Position numbers and translations under genes: made by a program
Notes under the pieces: generated by a model
Database searches by the model: none
What the model was told of the DNA's origin: nothing
What the model saw: the letters and a program-made list of their open reading frames with translations, nothing else
Part shown: positions 35,705-45,662 of the stretch, piece by piece
Layout: every line of letters begins with the position of its first letter
How positions within the stretch are numbered: the first letter of the stretch is position 1
Assembly (NCBI GenBank): GCA_944325735.1
Contig: CALVBI010000003.1
Location: 307,479 to 371,478, forward strand
Reading direction: 5' to 3'
Source of the DNA: Candidatus Gastranaerophilales bacterium
GTDB taxonomy: Bacteria > Cyanobacteriota > Vampirovibrionia > Gastranaerophilales > Gastranaerophilaceae
DNA length: 64,000 nucleotides

Positions 35705-36589
35705 TTATTTGCAATGACATTTTTTCTTGCTCACAGGACTTCCGAAAATCAACCTTAAGCCCCCAAAAGGTTTTTCCATAGTGTTATTTAACCCTGCAGT
35801 CATCTCGTCAATATTGCATAAAATTCTATTCATTTCGTTTATCGTGCAACCGATTTGAGGAATAGTTTTATTAAATTCATTTGTCATATTTTTGACATTT
35901 CTTGTAATTAACTGAGCATTTTTAGCTGTAGCTTCCATTCTTTCTTTGGACAAAGCACTATCTACATTACCTGTCATATTACTTACATTTTCAGATACCT
36001 TAACGATATTCCCAGAACTTTTACTCATATCAGAAGATACTTTAACAACATTCGGACTTACCTCCTGAGCCATTGTATTTAAAGTTCCAAATAGTTCTCC
36101 AAGAGTCTGAATTGTAATATTTAAATTTTTAACCGCCTCAGCAGCATCTCCTTTCATTGCCTCGAGAGATTCTGGATCCATATTTGCAAAATAAGATTCA
36201 AATTCAACAGTCGTTTTTCCTGAGACTCTATCACCATTTTTCAAATAAAAACTAGAAGGTTCTTTTGGATAGATTATATCTATATAATCAAATTTCCGAT
36301 TCCATTTGTTTCTTTCTTTTCGCAAATTTACTGAAATGTTTATCGGCAATTTCAAATCATCTGGATGCAACTCCATTGTAACTATTGTCGCCGTATAATT
36401 TTTATTAGGCTTTACATTCACAACACGCCCTATTTTAAAACCGTTATAATAAATTGGAGCTCTATCATGAAATGGTCGTAAATTTTTAAATTCAGCTGTC
36501 ACATAAGTATTGGTCCTATAGTTATAATAAGCAACACCAATAGTTAATAAAATTAAAAGTAATATAATTGATTTATACAAATTGTTCAT
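35705..36589 (-). CDS. MCE/MlaD-domain protein
   Basis: 294 residues. One N-terminal TM anchor (SIILLLILLTIGVAYYNY), an MCE domain (residues ~30-115, RAPIYYNGFKIGRVVNVKPN), then a long helical tail with repeated Thr/Ser/Asn heptads. A Cys-rich end (KKKCHCK) closes it. MCE proteins carry lipids between the inner and outer membrane, which supports a diderm envelope. The MlaE/MlaF ABC partners are not adjacent. Confidence 0.82.
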   Translation of the reverse strand: MNNLYKSIILLLILLTIGVAYYNYRTNTYVTAEFKNLRPFHDRAPIYYNGFKIGRVVNVKPNKNYTATIVTMELHPDDLKLPINISVNLRKERNKWNRKFDYIDIIYPKEPSSFYLKNGDRVSGKTTVEFESYFANMDPESLEAMKGDAAEAVKNLNITIQTLGELFGTLNTMAQEVSPNVVKVSSDMSKSSGNIVKVSENVSNMTGNVDSALSKERMEATAKNAQLITRNVKNMTNEFNKTIPQIGCTINEMNRILCNIDEMTAGLNNTMEKPFGGLRLIFGSPVSKKKCHCK

Positions 36590-36648
36590 ATTAGAAATTC
36601 TATTTTATGTCAAATTAAAACACATTCCCGAACAGATTAATTTTATAG

Positions 36649-36654
36649 TACAAT
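36649..36654 (+). promoter_or_regulatory. TACAAT -10 box, leaderless start
   Basis: Ends 6 nt before ATG 36661, deciding for that start over the in-frame ATG at 36655. Confidence 0.5.
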
Positions 36655-36660
36655 ATGCTT

Positions 36661-37125
36661 ATGGAAGAAAATAAATATTCTAAAAAAGCAGGAGAATTAT
36701 TCAGACAAGGCTACAATTGTGCTCAATCTGTTTTTTGCACATTTGCAGAAGATATCGGAATGGATTTTGACACTGCCTTAAAGCTATCATCATCATTCGG
36801 TGGAGGAATGGGAAGATTAAGAGAAGTATGTGGAGCTGTAAGTGCAATGTTTATGATTGCAGGCTTAAAATACGGCTACACAAGCCCTAACGATGATATT
36901 ACTAAAGCTGAGCATTATGAAAGAATTCAAAAACTTGCAGAAGAATTCAAAAAAAATAATAAAACAATAATCTGCAGAGAATTATTAGGACTTGATGTAA
37001 AACAAGATTCTCCTATCCCTGAAAAAAGAACCGAACAATATTACAAATCCCGTCCATGTGAAAAATTGATAATGGAAGCAGCAGAGATAATAAGTAATTA
37101 TATATCTTCAAAAAAAGAATCATAA
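36661..37125 (+). CDS. C_GCAxxG_C_C family redox-type protein
   Basis: 154 residues. The family pattern is visible: GYNCAQSVF, SFGGGMGRLREVCGAVSAMFMI (C-GA), then CRELLG and RPCEKLI. Members of this family are small, Cys-rich, and thought to be redox- or metal-linked; the exact function is not established. Complete; single-gene unit with a leaderless-type start. Confidence 0.85.
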   Translation: MEENKYSKKAGELFRQGYNCAQSVFCTFAEDIGMDFDTALKLSSSFGGGMGRLREVCGAVSAMFMIAGLKYGYTSPNDDITKAEHYERIQKLAEEFKKNNKTIICRELLGLDVKQDSPIPEKRTEQYYKSRPCEKLIMEAAEIISNYISSKKES

Positions 37126-37277
37126 CCACTTTGTAACAAAAATACAAAGAAATCAAAATTAGCTTACCGGATAAGACTTTTATAATATAATTATTTTGTC
37201 ACATTAGCTGATTTGATAATTGTATACAATTACTCTAATGCTAAAATAAAGAAATTGAACTAAACGGGAGATTTTTT

Positions 37278-39320
37278 ATGAGAAAGCTAATAGCAGGAAT
37301 ACTGGCATCAGTTCTAATATTTAATAGTTCTGCAACTGCTTCTTATGCAGTTGTTGAAAACTTAAACACAAAACAAGAAATCCAAGCTCAAGAAAACGCA
37401 ATCATTCCTCTTAAACTTGAAAAAGAAATCAAAGCATCTCTCGCAAAAGTATATGGCACAGAAAATGTAGAAGTAATCTACTCAAACATATTATCAATAG
37501 CTAAAAAAGCAAAAGAAGAGCGCTCATCTGCACTGATTGAAGAAGACCTAAACCGTCCAACCGATTGGTACAAAGATGAAGTAATTTATATGTTTTATGC
37601 AAATCACTTTGGAGTAAAAAATCCTGATAAATCAAACACTTTCAAAGATGATATTCAAATGCTTGACTACTTAAAAACTTTAGGCGTAACAACAATCTAC
37701 ATCTTACCATTTGTAGATTCTCCAATGGAAGATGCCGGATTTGATATAAGAAACCCTAGAGGAATAAGACAAGATTTAGGCGGAATGTTTGAATTCCAAA
37801 AATTCATCTCCGCAGCAAGGCAAAAAGGATTTAAAATCAAAGCAGATTTAGTCCTAAATCACTTCTCAGACCAACATGAATGGTTTCAACAAGCTCTAAA
37901 AGGAGATATCTCAAAACTTGATTATTTTGTAGTACGTGACCAGATGCCTGAATATACAAAATACAAAGATCCAAAACTGGGCTGGGTTGCAGAATATAAA
38001 GAACCAAGCGGAAAAACTTCTAAAAGAAGAATTATTTTTCCGGAAATTACCGAAAATAACTATAGAAAAGTAACAATAAACAACAAAGACTACTATTTCT
38101 ATCACACTTTCTACCCATTTCAGCTTGATATAAACTGGAAAAATCCAAAAGTTTTATATTACAACTTAGAAACAATTGCATTTTGGGCAAATCAAGGTGT
38201 TGATATTTTCAGAATGGATGCAATCCCATATTTGATTAAAGAAGATGGCACAAATGCAGAAAACTTAGAAGAAACTCATAGAATTATAAAAATATTAAGT
38301 GCATTTATACAAGCAATTGCACCACGTTCAGTAATCCAAGCAGAAGCTTGCCAAATGCCAAATAAAATTCTTCCATATTTTGGAACAGAACAAAAATACA
38401 AAGAAATAGTAAAAGGTCAAGAAAAAGAAATTACAAGGACTGATGAAGTTCAAATTGCTTACCATTTTCCATACATGCCTGCGATTTGGGCATCTTTGGT
38501 AACCGCTGACAACAGCTATTTTTGGAAAGCGTATAAACAAACTCCGCAAATTCCAGCTTCAGCATCTTGGGCAATATTTTTAAGAGTTCACGATGAGCTT
38601 ACTCTTGAAATGGTAAACGAAAAAACAAGAGAAATCCTATTTGAAGACCTTGCTCCAAAAGGTGCTGCATTTAGAAAAGGCTTCGGTGTTTCAGGCAGAA
38701 TGGCTAATTTCTTAGATAACAACCCTGACAGAATTGGTATGGCTTTTTCTATACTTATGTCATTACCAGGAATTCCAATTATTTACTATGGTGATGAAAT
38801 AGGAATTCAAAACAACTTTGCAAACGCTAAGAAAAGTGCGAAAATTAGAGAAGCTAAACAGAAAAAAGATAAGGATGTAAAAAATAAAGTTAAAATGCTA
38901 AGCTATTTTGATAGCCGCGATATAAACAGAGGTCCGATTACACAAAAAACTTTTGAAGATGCCGTAAACCATAAAGGCACATACAATAACAGAGTATATG
39001 AAAGAGTAAAACAACTAATAAAAGTAAGAAAACAATACCCTGTAATCACAAGAGGTTCATTTGTAGAATTAAAAACTAAATCACCCGAAGTTTTTGCCTA
39101 TGTTCGAGCAACTGATACTGACAGAGTTGTTGTAATAAACAACCTATCTGACAAAAAAATCAAAGCCACAGTAGTATTCACTGATGACAATTTCGGCAAA
39201 AAAGAAAAAGACATATACTTGAAAAATCTACTAACAGATAAAATGGTTCGAGCAAGAGTTGAAAACAAAGAATTAACCGTAAGATTGAACGCATACGATG
39301 CTATGTGGCTAAAAATGTAA
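37278..39320 (+). CDS. secreted GH13 (alpha-amylase family) glycoside hydrolase
   Basis: 680 residues with a signal peptide (MRKLIAGILASVLIFNSSATASYA). GH13 barrel: VIYMFYANHFGV, ADLVLNHFSDQH (region I), GVDIFRMDAIPY (nucleophile Asp), VIQAEACQ (acid/base Glu), LRVHDELTLE (region IV HD). A beta-sandwich C-terminal domain follows. The closest general layout is trehalose-synthase/amylosucrase-like GH13 enzymes rather than classical amylase, but I cannot fix the specificity. GGGAG lies before ATG. It would act outside the cytoplasmic membrane on alpha-glucans, together with the cytoplasmic MalQ at 61352. Confidence 0.85.
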   Translation: MRKLIAGILASVLIFNSSATASYAVVENLNTKQEIQAQENAIIPLKLEKEIKASLAKVYGTENVEVIYSNILSIAKKAKEERSSALIEEDLNRPTDWYKDEVIYMFYANHFGVKNPDKSNTFKDDIQMLDYLKTLGVTTIYILPFVDSPMEDAGFDIRNPRGIRQDLGGMFEFQKFISAARQKGFKIKADLVLNHFSDQHEWFQQALKGDISKLDYFVVRDQMPEYTKYKDPKLGWVAEYKEPSGKTSKRRIIFPEITENNYRKVTINNKDYYFYHTFYPFQLDINWKNPKVLYYNLETIAFWANQGVDIFRMDAIPYLIKEDGTNAENLEETHRIIKILSAFIQAIAPRSVIQAEACQMPNKILPYFGTEQKYKEIVKGQEKEITRTDEVQIAYHFPYMPAIWASLVTADNSYFWKAYKQTPQIPASASWAIFLRVHDELTLEMVNEKTREILFEDLAPKGAAFRKGFGVSGRMANFLDNNPDRIGMAFSILMSLPGIPIIYYGDEIGIQNNFANAKKSAKIREAKQKKDKDVKNKVKMLSYFDSRDINRGPITQKTFEDAVNHKGTYNNRVYERVKQLIKVRKQYPVITRGSFVELKTKSPEVFAYVRATDTDRVVVINNLSDKKIKATVVFTDDNFGKKEKDIYLKNLLTDKMVRARVENKELTVRLNAYDAMWLKM

Positions 39321-39413
39321 GCGTGCCGCTTAACCCACCAATCAGGCTACACAAAAAAATTTTTATTGTCTTAGCAAAATGTAAACGTGCCGTTTAATCC
39401 AACATATTATATA

Positions 39414-39629
39414 TTAATCAAATTTCAACAACTCTATAAGTGACATCCCTAATCCGTCTGCGAATTTTTGTAAGACAATAAGACTTGGAGTTCTTTCCAT
39501 TCTCTCAATTCTTCCAACATAAGTTCTATCAACACCACAAAGTAGAGCTAATTCTTCTTGCGAAAGCCCTCTTTCTTTGCGGATAGATAACAATTTCCGA
39601 GCAAACTTTTCCTTTACATTATTTGTCAT
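39414..39629 (-). CDS. small XRE-type HTH protein
   Basis: 71 residues, a bare HTH: KLLSIRKERGLSQEELALLCGVDRTYVGRIERMERTPSLIVLQKFADGLG. It overlaps the end of the acyltransferase gene by 11 nt and is probably co-translated. Single-domain HTHs of this type occur as regulators of neighbouring genes; the target is unknown. Confidence 0.85.
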   Translation of the reverse strand: MTNNVKEKFARKLLSIRKERGLSQEELALLCGVDRTYVGRIERMERTPSLIVLQKFADGLGMSLIELLKFD

Positions 39630-40704
39630 TTTTAAATATCATCTTATGTAATTTCTTTAATCCTACACCCACATAAGTTGTCACAACCATAGTCACTACA
39701 AAATATAAGTAAGTTGTCTGCACAGGATTATATATCCAATAAATATCGTGATTTGCACGCTCCGCAATTGGAATACCATGCAGCCACATAAAAATTGCCG
39801 TCATTATATACATAACAAGCAAATGATTTGCCATAATGTGATATGTAACATTCCCCATATCTTGAACAAACTTTATATCTTTAACATAAGGATAAAGAAT
39901 TTTTACAGTAAATAAAGAAGCCCAAATACCTGTTAATGCAGTAAAAATTGGTACAAAAAGCTGATCATCAAATCGTGACCATACAAGTACATAACTTAAC
40001 CCAATTCCATGTTCAGGGTCATAATCTCTGTTAAACATCCAAAGTATAGATTGCAATACAAATACAACTCCAAACCACTTTGGCGTAAAAATATTATAAT
40101 TATCTTTTATATAATGAGTATAAAAATATCCCAAATATACAAAAAATAGTGAAAACATTGTTCTAATTACGATTAACATTAAAGGAGTTACCGCAAACCA
40201 TTTATCAAAAGGAATTGCAAGTAATCCTAAAACGGTAAAAAATCCCAAGTGTATAAATTTATTTTTCGTTACAGCATTCAAAGCTCTAAACAAAAATAAA
40301 AAAGTAATCATTGTCATAAACAACTGAGTTACAAACCACAAAGGACAAGACAGGTCAAATTGATGTCCGTTTAAAAACGGTGTAATAAAAAAGTTCTTGA
40401 AACTCAAAGGCATACCCCAAAATTTGCCAGTAAGTTTTGCAATTAAAATTGTAACGAGCATATAAAACAAGTTATACCAAAAATAAGGAACCAAAAGAGT
40501 TTTAATCCTTCTTTCCACAAATGTAGCAACATCAGTCAAATATTTATCTTTAAACAAACAACCTGATATAAAGAAAAATAAAGCTAATTGGAAAGAATAA
40601 GGAGGGAAAATTCCTAATAGTGAAAACTCCAAGTGTCCTGATACAACAAGCAGAATAGCCAGAGCTTTTAAAACATTCATCTCATTTGAAAAAATTTTAT
40701 CCAT
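39619..40704 (-). CDS. membrane acyltransferase (acyltransferase-3 family)
   Basis: 361 residues, about ten TM helices. N-terminal motif NVLKALAILLVVSGH (catalytic His region), SCPLWFVTQLFMT, and HIMANHLLVMY. Members O-acetylate or acylate surface sugars or peptidoglycan. TATCAT lies 7 nt before the ATG. It sits beside galE, suggesting a role in cell-surface polysaccharide. Confidence 0.82.
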   Translation of the reverse strand: MDKIFSNEMNVLKALAILLVVSGHLEFSLLGIFPPYSFQLALFFFISGCLFKDKYLTDVATFVERRIKTLLVPYFWYNLFYMLVTILIAKLTGKFWGMPLSFKNFFITPFLNGHQFDLSCPLWFVTQLFMTMITFLFLFRALNAVTKNKFIHLGFFTVLGLLAIPFDKWFAVTPLMLIVIRTMFSLFFVYLGYFYTHYIKDNYNIFTPKWFGVVFVLQSILWMFNRDYDPEHGIGLSYVLVWSRFDDQLFVPIFTALTGIWASLFTVKILYPYVKDIKFVQDMGNVTYHIMANHLLVMYIMTAIFMWLHGIPIAERANHDIYWIYNPVQTTYLYFVVTMVVTTYVGVGLKKLHKMIFKNDK

Positions 40705-40769
40705 ACAACAAATGATAACATAAACTAAAAATGTGGTATATAATAAGAAGATTATAAGGAGATACTAAT

Positions 40770-41756
40770 ATGACAATTTTAGTTTTAGGCGGTGCAGGTT
40801 ATATCGGCTCACACACTGTATATGAGCTAATCGATAATGGTGAAGATGTCGTAATTATAGATAATCTTCAAACAGGACACAAAGAAGCAATTCACACTAA
40901 AGCAAGATTTTATAAAGGCGACATTAGAGATAGAGAATTTTTAGACAATGTATTTAAAAAAGAAAAAATTGATGCCGTAATCCATTTTGCAGCTTGCTCA
41001 TTAGTAGGCGAAAGCATGGAAAAACCTCTAAAATATTACGATAACAACTTATGCGGGACAAAAATTCTTTTAGATTCCATGGTCGCAAATGGTATTGATA
41101 AAATAGTATTTTCATCAACTGCAGCAACATATGGCGAACCTGAAAAAGTTCCTATTTTAGAAACAGACAGAACAGAACCTACAAACACATACGGCGAAAC
41201 AAAATTGTCAATGGAAAAAATGTTTAAATGGGTTGGAAAAGCTCATGGACTTCGCTATGTATCACTAAGATATTTTAATGCTTGCGGGGCTCATATTTCA
41301 GGACAGATAGGAGAAGACCATAACCCGGAATCTCATCTTATCCCTCTAATTCTACAAGTTCCAAACGGCAAACGTGAATACATCTCAATATTTGGCGATG
41401 ACTATGACACAAAAGACGGAACTTGTGTGAGAGATTACATTCACGTAACAGATTTAGCTCAAGCCCATATCCTTGCGGTTAAATATTTGCAATCAGGAAA
41501 TGAAAGCAATATATTTAATTTAGGAAACGGTGTAGGCTTTACAGTGAAAGAAGTAATAGATACTGCAAGAAAAGTAACATCACACCCTATTCCTGCGAAA
41601 ATTACACCACGCAGAGCAGGCGATCCTGCACAACTTATTGCATCAAGTGAAAAAGCAAAAGAAATCCTAGGCTGGACACCTGAACATAATTCTTTGGAAG
41701 AAATAATTTCAACTGCTTGGAATTGGCATAAAAATCACCCGAACGGATTTAACTAA
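40770..41756 (+). CDS. galE: UDP-glucose 4-epimerase
   Basis: 328 residues of extended SDR: GGAGYIGSHTVYEL (NAD), YKGDIRD, FSSTAATYGE, catalytic YGETK, LRYFNACGA, DYDTKDGTCVRDYIHVTDLA. Interconverts UDP-glucose and UDP-galactose. AAGGAG lies 8 nt before ATG. Identity is high confidence. Confidence 0.95.
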   Translation: MTILVLGGAGYIGSHTVYELIDNGEDVVIIDNLQTGHKEAIHTKARFYKGDIRDREFLDNVFKKEKIDAVIHFAACSLVGESMEKPLKYYDNNLCGTKILLDSMVANGIDKIVFSSTAATYGEPEKVPILETDRTEPTNTYGETKLSMEKMFKWVGKAHGLRYVSLRYFNACGAHISGQIGEDHNPESHLIPLILQVPNGKREYISIFGDDYDTKDGTCVRDYIHVTDLAQAHILAVKYLQSGNESNIFNLGNGVGFTVKEVIDTARKVTSHPIPAKITPRRAGDPAQLIASSEKAKEILGWTPEHNSLEEIISTAWNWHKNHPNGFN

Positions 41757-41800
41757 AAATCAATAGCAAAAAAAATCTTGTTTGAATTTTTAATTTGAAT

Positions 41801-42196
41801 ATGAAAATTCAAAACTACCAAAATCAAACATCTTTTCAAGCAAAATTTTTACACAGTGATTCATTGCAACAACTTGTCCAATATTCTGTCGAAAATGGGA
41901 AATTCGACAAACTTAATGCTGCAAGAAAAAATATTGACTCTGCATACCTTACAACACGCTTAAAAGTTGATATTTTTGAAAAAGACGGCAAACCGATAAT
42001 AAATTTCACTAGATTTGTACCTAAAAAAAATGTTTTGGTTGCAAAATATCAAGATAATTTTGAACAAGCAAAAGTTGTAACTTTCAAATCAGACAAAAAA
42101 TGTAATCCTCTAAAATTTGCATTTGAAAAAATCATAAAACTAAGCAATAATGCACCCCATAACAATATGTATAAAAATGTAGTTATTACAAAATAA
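41801..42196 (+). CDS. small FG-motif protein (TSFQAKF N-terminus)
   Basis: 131 residues, soluble, no signal peptide. N-terminus MKIQNYQNQTSFQAKF belongs to the shared N-terminal pattern seen in five other otherwise unrelated proteins here. The rest is one small alpha/beta domain (TTRLKVDIFEKDGKPIINFTRF) not recognised. ATG 41801 is used; TTTAAT lies 6 nt upstream. Confidence 0.7.
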   Translation: MKIQNYQNQTSFQAKFLHSDSLQQLVQYSVENGKFDKLNAARKNIDSAYLTTRLKVDIFEKDGKPIINFTRFVPKKNVLVAKYQDNFEQAKVVTFKSDKKCNPLKFAFEKIIKLSNNAPHNNMYKNVVITK

Positions 42197-42203
42197 AATT
42201 ATT

Positions 42204-43166
42204 TTAAAAAGATAATTCTACATATACAGGCAAATGATCACTTCCAAAATTTTTACCGATTTTAAAAGAATTCATTAATATTTTTGGACATATTAAAACA
42301 TGTTCCAATGAAATTCTAAAAATTGGAATATATCGAGCGTTCCAAGTTCCATTAACATTTTTAGCAAGAATTTGACAATCTTTTAAAACTGAGGATTTAA
42401 TATATTTTTTATAAGAATTTGAATAAATAGTTGTATTAAAATCTCCTGCAAACACAAGATTTTTGGAATTTTCTTGAGATGAAATTGTATTTATTTTCTT
42501 AAGCATTTCATTTCTTACTCTAAAATAATCTTTGCTCGTTGGAGGAAGTGTATGAATTCCGTATATCCTTAAATCTTGAGAAAACATTTTAAAGTTTGCA
42601 ACGACAACAGGAACTTCAAAATCAGTCCACAACTCTATATCAGTATTTGTAAAAGGAATTTTAGAATACATAGAAATCCCAAAATTATCTAACCTTGAAT
42701 GCTCTATGTAATAAGGATAAAAATTTTTCAAATCTTTTATATGCTCAAGCCAAATATCATCTGTTTCTTGCAAAATTATAATATCAGGATTTTCTTGAGC
42801 AACACTAACAAGAAAACCATCATAATTTTTGTTTGATGTCAAAACATTATATAGTGCAAGTTTTACTATATTACCTTGATTAAAAGATTCACATCTTCCG
42901 ATATATGGAAATATCTCAAACAAATTCAAAAAAATAAAAACAAAACATACAAAACAATAAACTATATATTTTTTGTTTAAACAAAATAAATATATAAATA
43001 AAACTAAAAATAAAAAACTAAATATCAAATATTGCAATCTGAAATGAGAAAATATATCAACTATAATATTATTAGCAGGTAAAACTGCAATAATATTTAC
43101 GCAAATAAAAATTAAAAAAAATAATAACCCTCTAGTCTTTAAATAATTATCTATCTTTTCTTTCAT
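42204..43166 (-). CDS. endonuclease/exonuclease/phosphatase (EEP) family membrane protein
   Basis: 320 residues: three N-terminal TM segments (to about residue 90), then an EEP domain: LALYNVLTSNKNYD, DIIILQETD (metal Glu), GIHTLPP, FAGDFNTT, GSDHLPVYVEL (catalytic His). This 'TM + EEP' form is common and usually of unknown substrate. ATG overlaps the GNAT stop (ATGA); second gene of an operon. Confidence 0.85.
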   Translation of the reverse strand: MKEKIDNYLKTRGLLFFLIFICVNIIAVLPANNIIVDIFSHFRLQYLIFSFLFLVLFIYLFCLNKKYIVYCFVCFVFIFLNLFEIFPYIGRCESFNQGNIVKLALYNVLTSNKNYDGFLVSVAQENPDIIILQETDDIWLEHIKDLKNFYPYYIEHSRLDNFGISMYSKIPFTNTDIELWTDFEVPVVVANFKMFSQDLRIYGIHTLPPTSKDYFRVRNEMLKKINTISSQENSKNLVFAGDFNTTIYSNSYKKYIKSSVLKDCQILAKNVNGTWNARYIPIFRISLEHVLICPKILMNSFKIGKNFGSDHLPVYVELSF

Positions 43167-43699
43167 AATTTTTTAAATATCTCACTATTTATGCTATAAA
43201 TCGAATGTTTCATATTTTTACCACGAACATTTTTCACAAATTCTCCAGTAACTACTGCTCCACATTTTTCTGCGACTTTTCTTGATTGAAAATTTTCAGG
43301 ACGGATTTCAAATATTACATTATCTAATTTTAGCTTATTAAGAGCATATTCTATCATAGTTTTTGCACCTTCAAGAGCATACCCTTTATGCCAAAACTTT
43401 TCTTTTAGAATATACCCTATTTCATAATATTCTCTACCATCTATAAAATCAGGCATCAATGCAATTTGCCCTACAACTTGTCCACTTTGCTTATCTAAAG
43501 CTAAAAAATAGCCTAATCCATATTTTTTATAATATTCTCTATTCTTTTTTATCCACTGCAAAACATCAATATCATCAAAGACATATTCCCATGCATACAT
43601 AACATTAGGATTTTTAAGCATCTCAGCAATATCAGAAAAATCAGCTTCTGACATTTTTCTAAATATCAATCTTTTAGACTCTGCAAAATATTGTTCCAC
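43163..43699 (-). CDS. GNAT N-acetyltransferase (RimJ/RimL-like)
   Basis: 178 residues, Acetyltransf_3 type: RLIFRKMSEADFSDIAEML, YEIGYILKEKFWHKGYALEGAK (acetyl-CoA loop), FEIRPENFQSRKVAEKCGAV. Acetylates protein N-termini or small amines. GTG 43699 is chosen because TATAAT ends exactly 6 nt upstream; there is no ATG. Confidence 0.87.
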   Translation of the reverse strand: MEQYFAESKRLIFRKMSEADFSDIAEMLKNPNVMYAWEYVFDDIDVLQWIKKNREYYKKYGLGYFLALDKQSGQVVGQIALMPDFIDGREYYEIGYILKEKFWHKGYALEGAKTMIEYALNKLKLDNVIFEIRPENFQSRKVAEKCGAVVTGEFVKNVRGKNMKHSIYSINSEIFKKL

Positions 43700-43705
43700 A
43701 AAACA

Positions 43706-43711
43706 ATTATA
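43706..43711 (-). promoter_or_regulatory. TATAAT -10 box, leaderless GTG start
   Basis: Minus-strand TATAAT, 6 nt before GTG 43699. Confidence 0.5.
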
Positions 43712-43718
43712 CTGAATT

Positions 43719-45233
43719 TTAAGATTTTTTCAAATTTACTTTCAACAAAAATCCTAAAGGAATCATAAAAAATGACACAAGTGCAAACAAAGCAAAGACA
43801 TCAGAATAAGCAAATATTTTAGCTTGCACAATCAATTGCTTGTAATACACAGCACCAGCTTTATGCATTGCCGCAAACTCAGGCAAACTGCTCATAAATT
43901 TATGAGTCATCAAAGATAATCTATGATAATATACAGGGTTGGTCAAAGCCAAATTACCTACAAGATAAGTTTGGTGCACTTGAGACAATCTTGCAACCAT
44001 AGTCGATGACAAGGATATGCTTAATACAGTTGCAACACATTTTGCCAAGCTATGTAATCCGGCACCATTAGACAACTCAGACTTTGGCAAAGTACCTAAT
44101 ACAAGACCGGAAATCGGAATAAATGTTAAAATTACCCCTACCCCTAAAAGAATATTTGGTAAAATAATAAATCCAAATGACGTCATTAAAGTCAAATTTG
44201 TATAATAAAAAGTCGACACACCAATAAATACAAATCCAACAGCTATTAAAATTCTATTATCAATCTTTGCAACCAACTTATCAATTATACATAACATAAT
44301 AAGACAAGATATAACACGCGGAGCCAAAGATAAACCGCCTAAATAAGCTGTATATCCCATAATACTTTGCAAATACTTAGGTAAAAGAACAATCGTTACA
44401 TAAATAATCATATTTACAAACGCACCTAAATATGTACCTATAGCAAAATTCTTATCTTTTAAAATTCTTAAATTTACCATTGGATCTTTATTTTCAATTT
44501 CCCAAACAACAAAGAATATAAATGAGAAAAATGAAATACCGCTTAACCAACACACCCAAGTTGTATCAAACCAGTTATATTGTTCACCCTTATCCAACAC
44601 AACCTGCATTGAAAATAACCATACAGCAAGTAAAATAAATCCGATAACATCAACTTTTTTCGGTTTAACTCGATTAGGATTTTCGGGAATAAACATATGA
44701 ATTAAAAAACAGGAAATTATCCCAACTGGAATATTCATTAAATAAATCCATTGCCAACTGGAATTATCAACAATAAAACCTCCAACTGTAGGTCCCATAA
44801 TTGAAGACACCATAACAGCTAAAGCAAACAATGCCATAGCTCGTCCTCTTTGTTCAAAAGGGAAACTTGAAATTAATATAGCTTGAGAAATAGGCATCAA
44901 AGGCCCGCCTCCAATACCTTGAATTACTCTACCAAGCACCATCATATTTAAGCTTGGAGCAAATGCGCAAATTATTGAACCTAAGGTAAAAATAGCAATA
45001 AATACCTTTAAAAAGTTTACCCTTCCCATTAAATTTTCAAACCAAGCAGTCAAAGGTAAAAGAATTGCATTTGCAACCATATAACTTATAATAACCCAAT
45101 TAGCTTCATCAAGAGTTGCACCAAAATAACCTGCAATATGAGGAATAGCAACGTTTGTCTCAGATGTCGCTAACATTGCAAAAGCAGTCGGGAATAAAAT
45201 TGTTACAGCAACTAGCCAAATGTATACTAACAC
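43719..45233 (-). CDS. DHA2-family MFS multidrug efflux pump
   Basis: About 504 residues from GTG 45233, 14 TM type. TM1 ends in ETNVAIPHIAGYFGATLDEANWVI; motif A-like region ENLMGRVNFLKVF, motif C-like MGPTVGGFIVD. EmrB/QacA-like. The frame stays open to ATG 45344, but those 37 codons overlay the 3' end of a transposase remnant (45265-45510) and look artefactual, so the shorter start is preferred. Likely drives proton-coupled drug export, possibly with the TolC at 52563. Confidence 0.82.
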   Translation of the reverse strand: MLVYIWLVAVTILFPTAFAMLATSETNVAIPHIAGYFGATLDEANWVIISYMVANAILLPLTAWFENLMGRVNFLKVFIAIFTLGSIICAFAPSLNMMVLGRVIQGIGGGPLMPISQAILISSFPFEQRGRAMALFALAVMVSSIMGPTVGGFIVDNSSWQWIYLMNIPVGIISCFLIHMFIPENPNRVKPKKVDVIGFILLAVWLFSMQVVLDKGEQYNWFDTTWVCWLSGISFFSFIFFVVWEIENKDPMVNLRILKDKNFAIGTYLGAFVNMIIYVTIVLLPKYLQSIMGYTAYLGGLSLAPRVISCLIMLCIIDKLVAKIDNRILIAVGFVFIGVSTFYYTNLTLMTSFGFIILPNILLGVGVILTFIPISGLVLGTLPKSELSNGAGLHSLAKCVATVLSISLSSTMVARLSQVHQTYLVGNLALTNPVYYHRLSLMTHKFMSSLPEFAAMHKAGAVYYKQLIVQAKIFAYSDVFALFALVSFFMIPLGFLLKVNLKKS

Positions 45234-45264
45234 ATACTTTGATAATAAAGAACAAAAGGATTGA

Positions 45265-45510
45265 CTATTCAAAATCCAAATTTTGAATGTTTTCAATGTC
45301 TTCTGCATTTCCCCAATTGTCTTCGTAAAAGCATTGTTTGACAAATTTGTGAAAAGATGAATATTGCCAATCTTTTACATTATTTACAAATCCGTGTTTT
45401 ATAGGATTGTAATCAATATAGTTAATTTGATTATTTAATTCTTCTTCATTTCTAATCGTATGTTCCTAGTATCGTCTTTGAAAATTCCCTTTTTCTCGCT
45501 TATTTTTATG
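45265..45510 (-). pseudogene. C-terminal remnant of a REP-associated (IS200-like) transposase
   Basis: Reading KREKGNFQRRY*EHTIRNEE, then NYIDYNPIKHGFVNNVKDWQYSSF, the conserved C-terminal end of RAYT/Y1 transposases. An in-frame TAG at 45466-45468 stands where Trp is expected (RRYWEH). The N-terminal half with the HUH motif is gone. It ends at TAG 45265. The remaining 45511-45662 shows no gene. Confidence 0.85.
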
Positions 45511-45662
45511 CCCAACCAACTAACCCTACTTTAAATCCGAATTTAGAAAGTTTTATTTTTCAAAAATTCTATTTCTAAAAGCTTTTTCAATAAAACAATC
45601 CATATATTTATTCCTTTATTTCAGGTTATATTGGTGACAAAATTATTATACATAAAATTTGT

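Noticed and set aside
45234..45344. N-terminal extension of the MFS pump
   Set aside because: These codons overlie, in another frame, the conserved 3' end of a transposase remnant, and the pump is full length without them.
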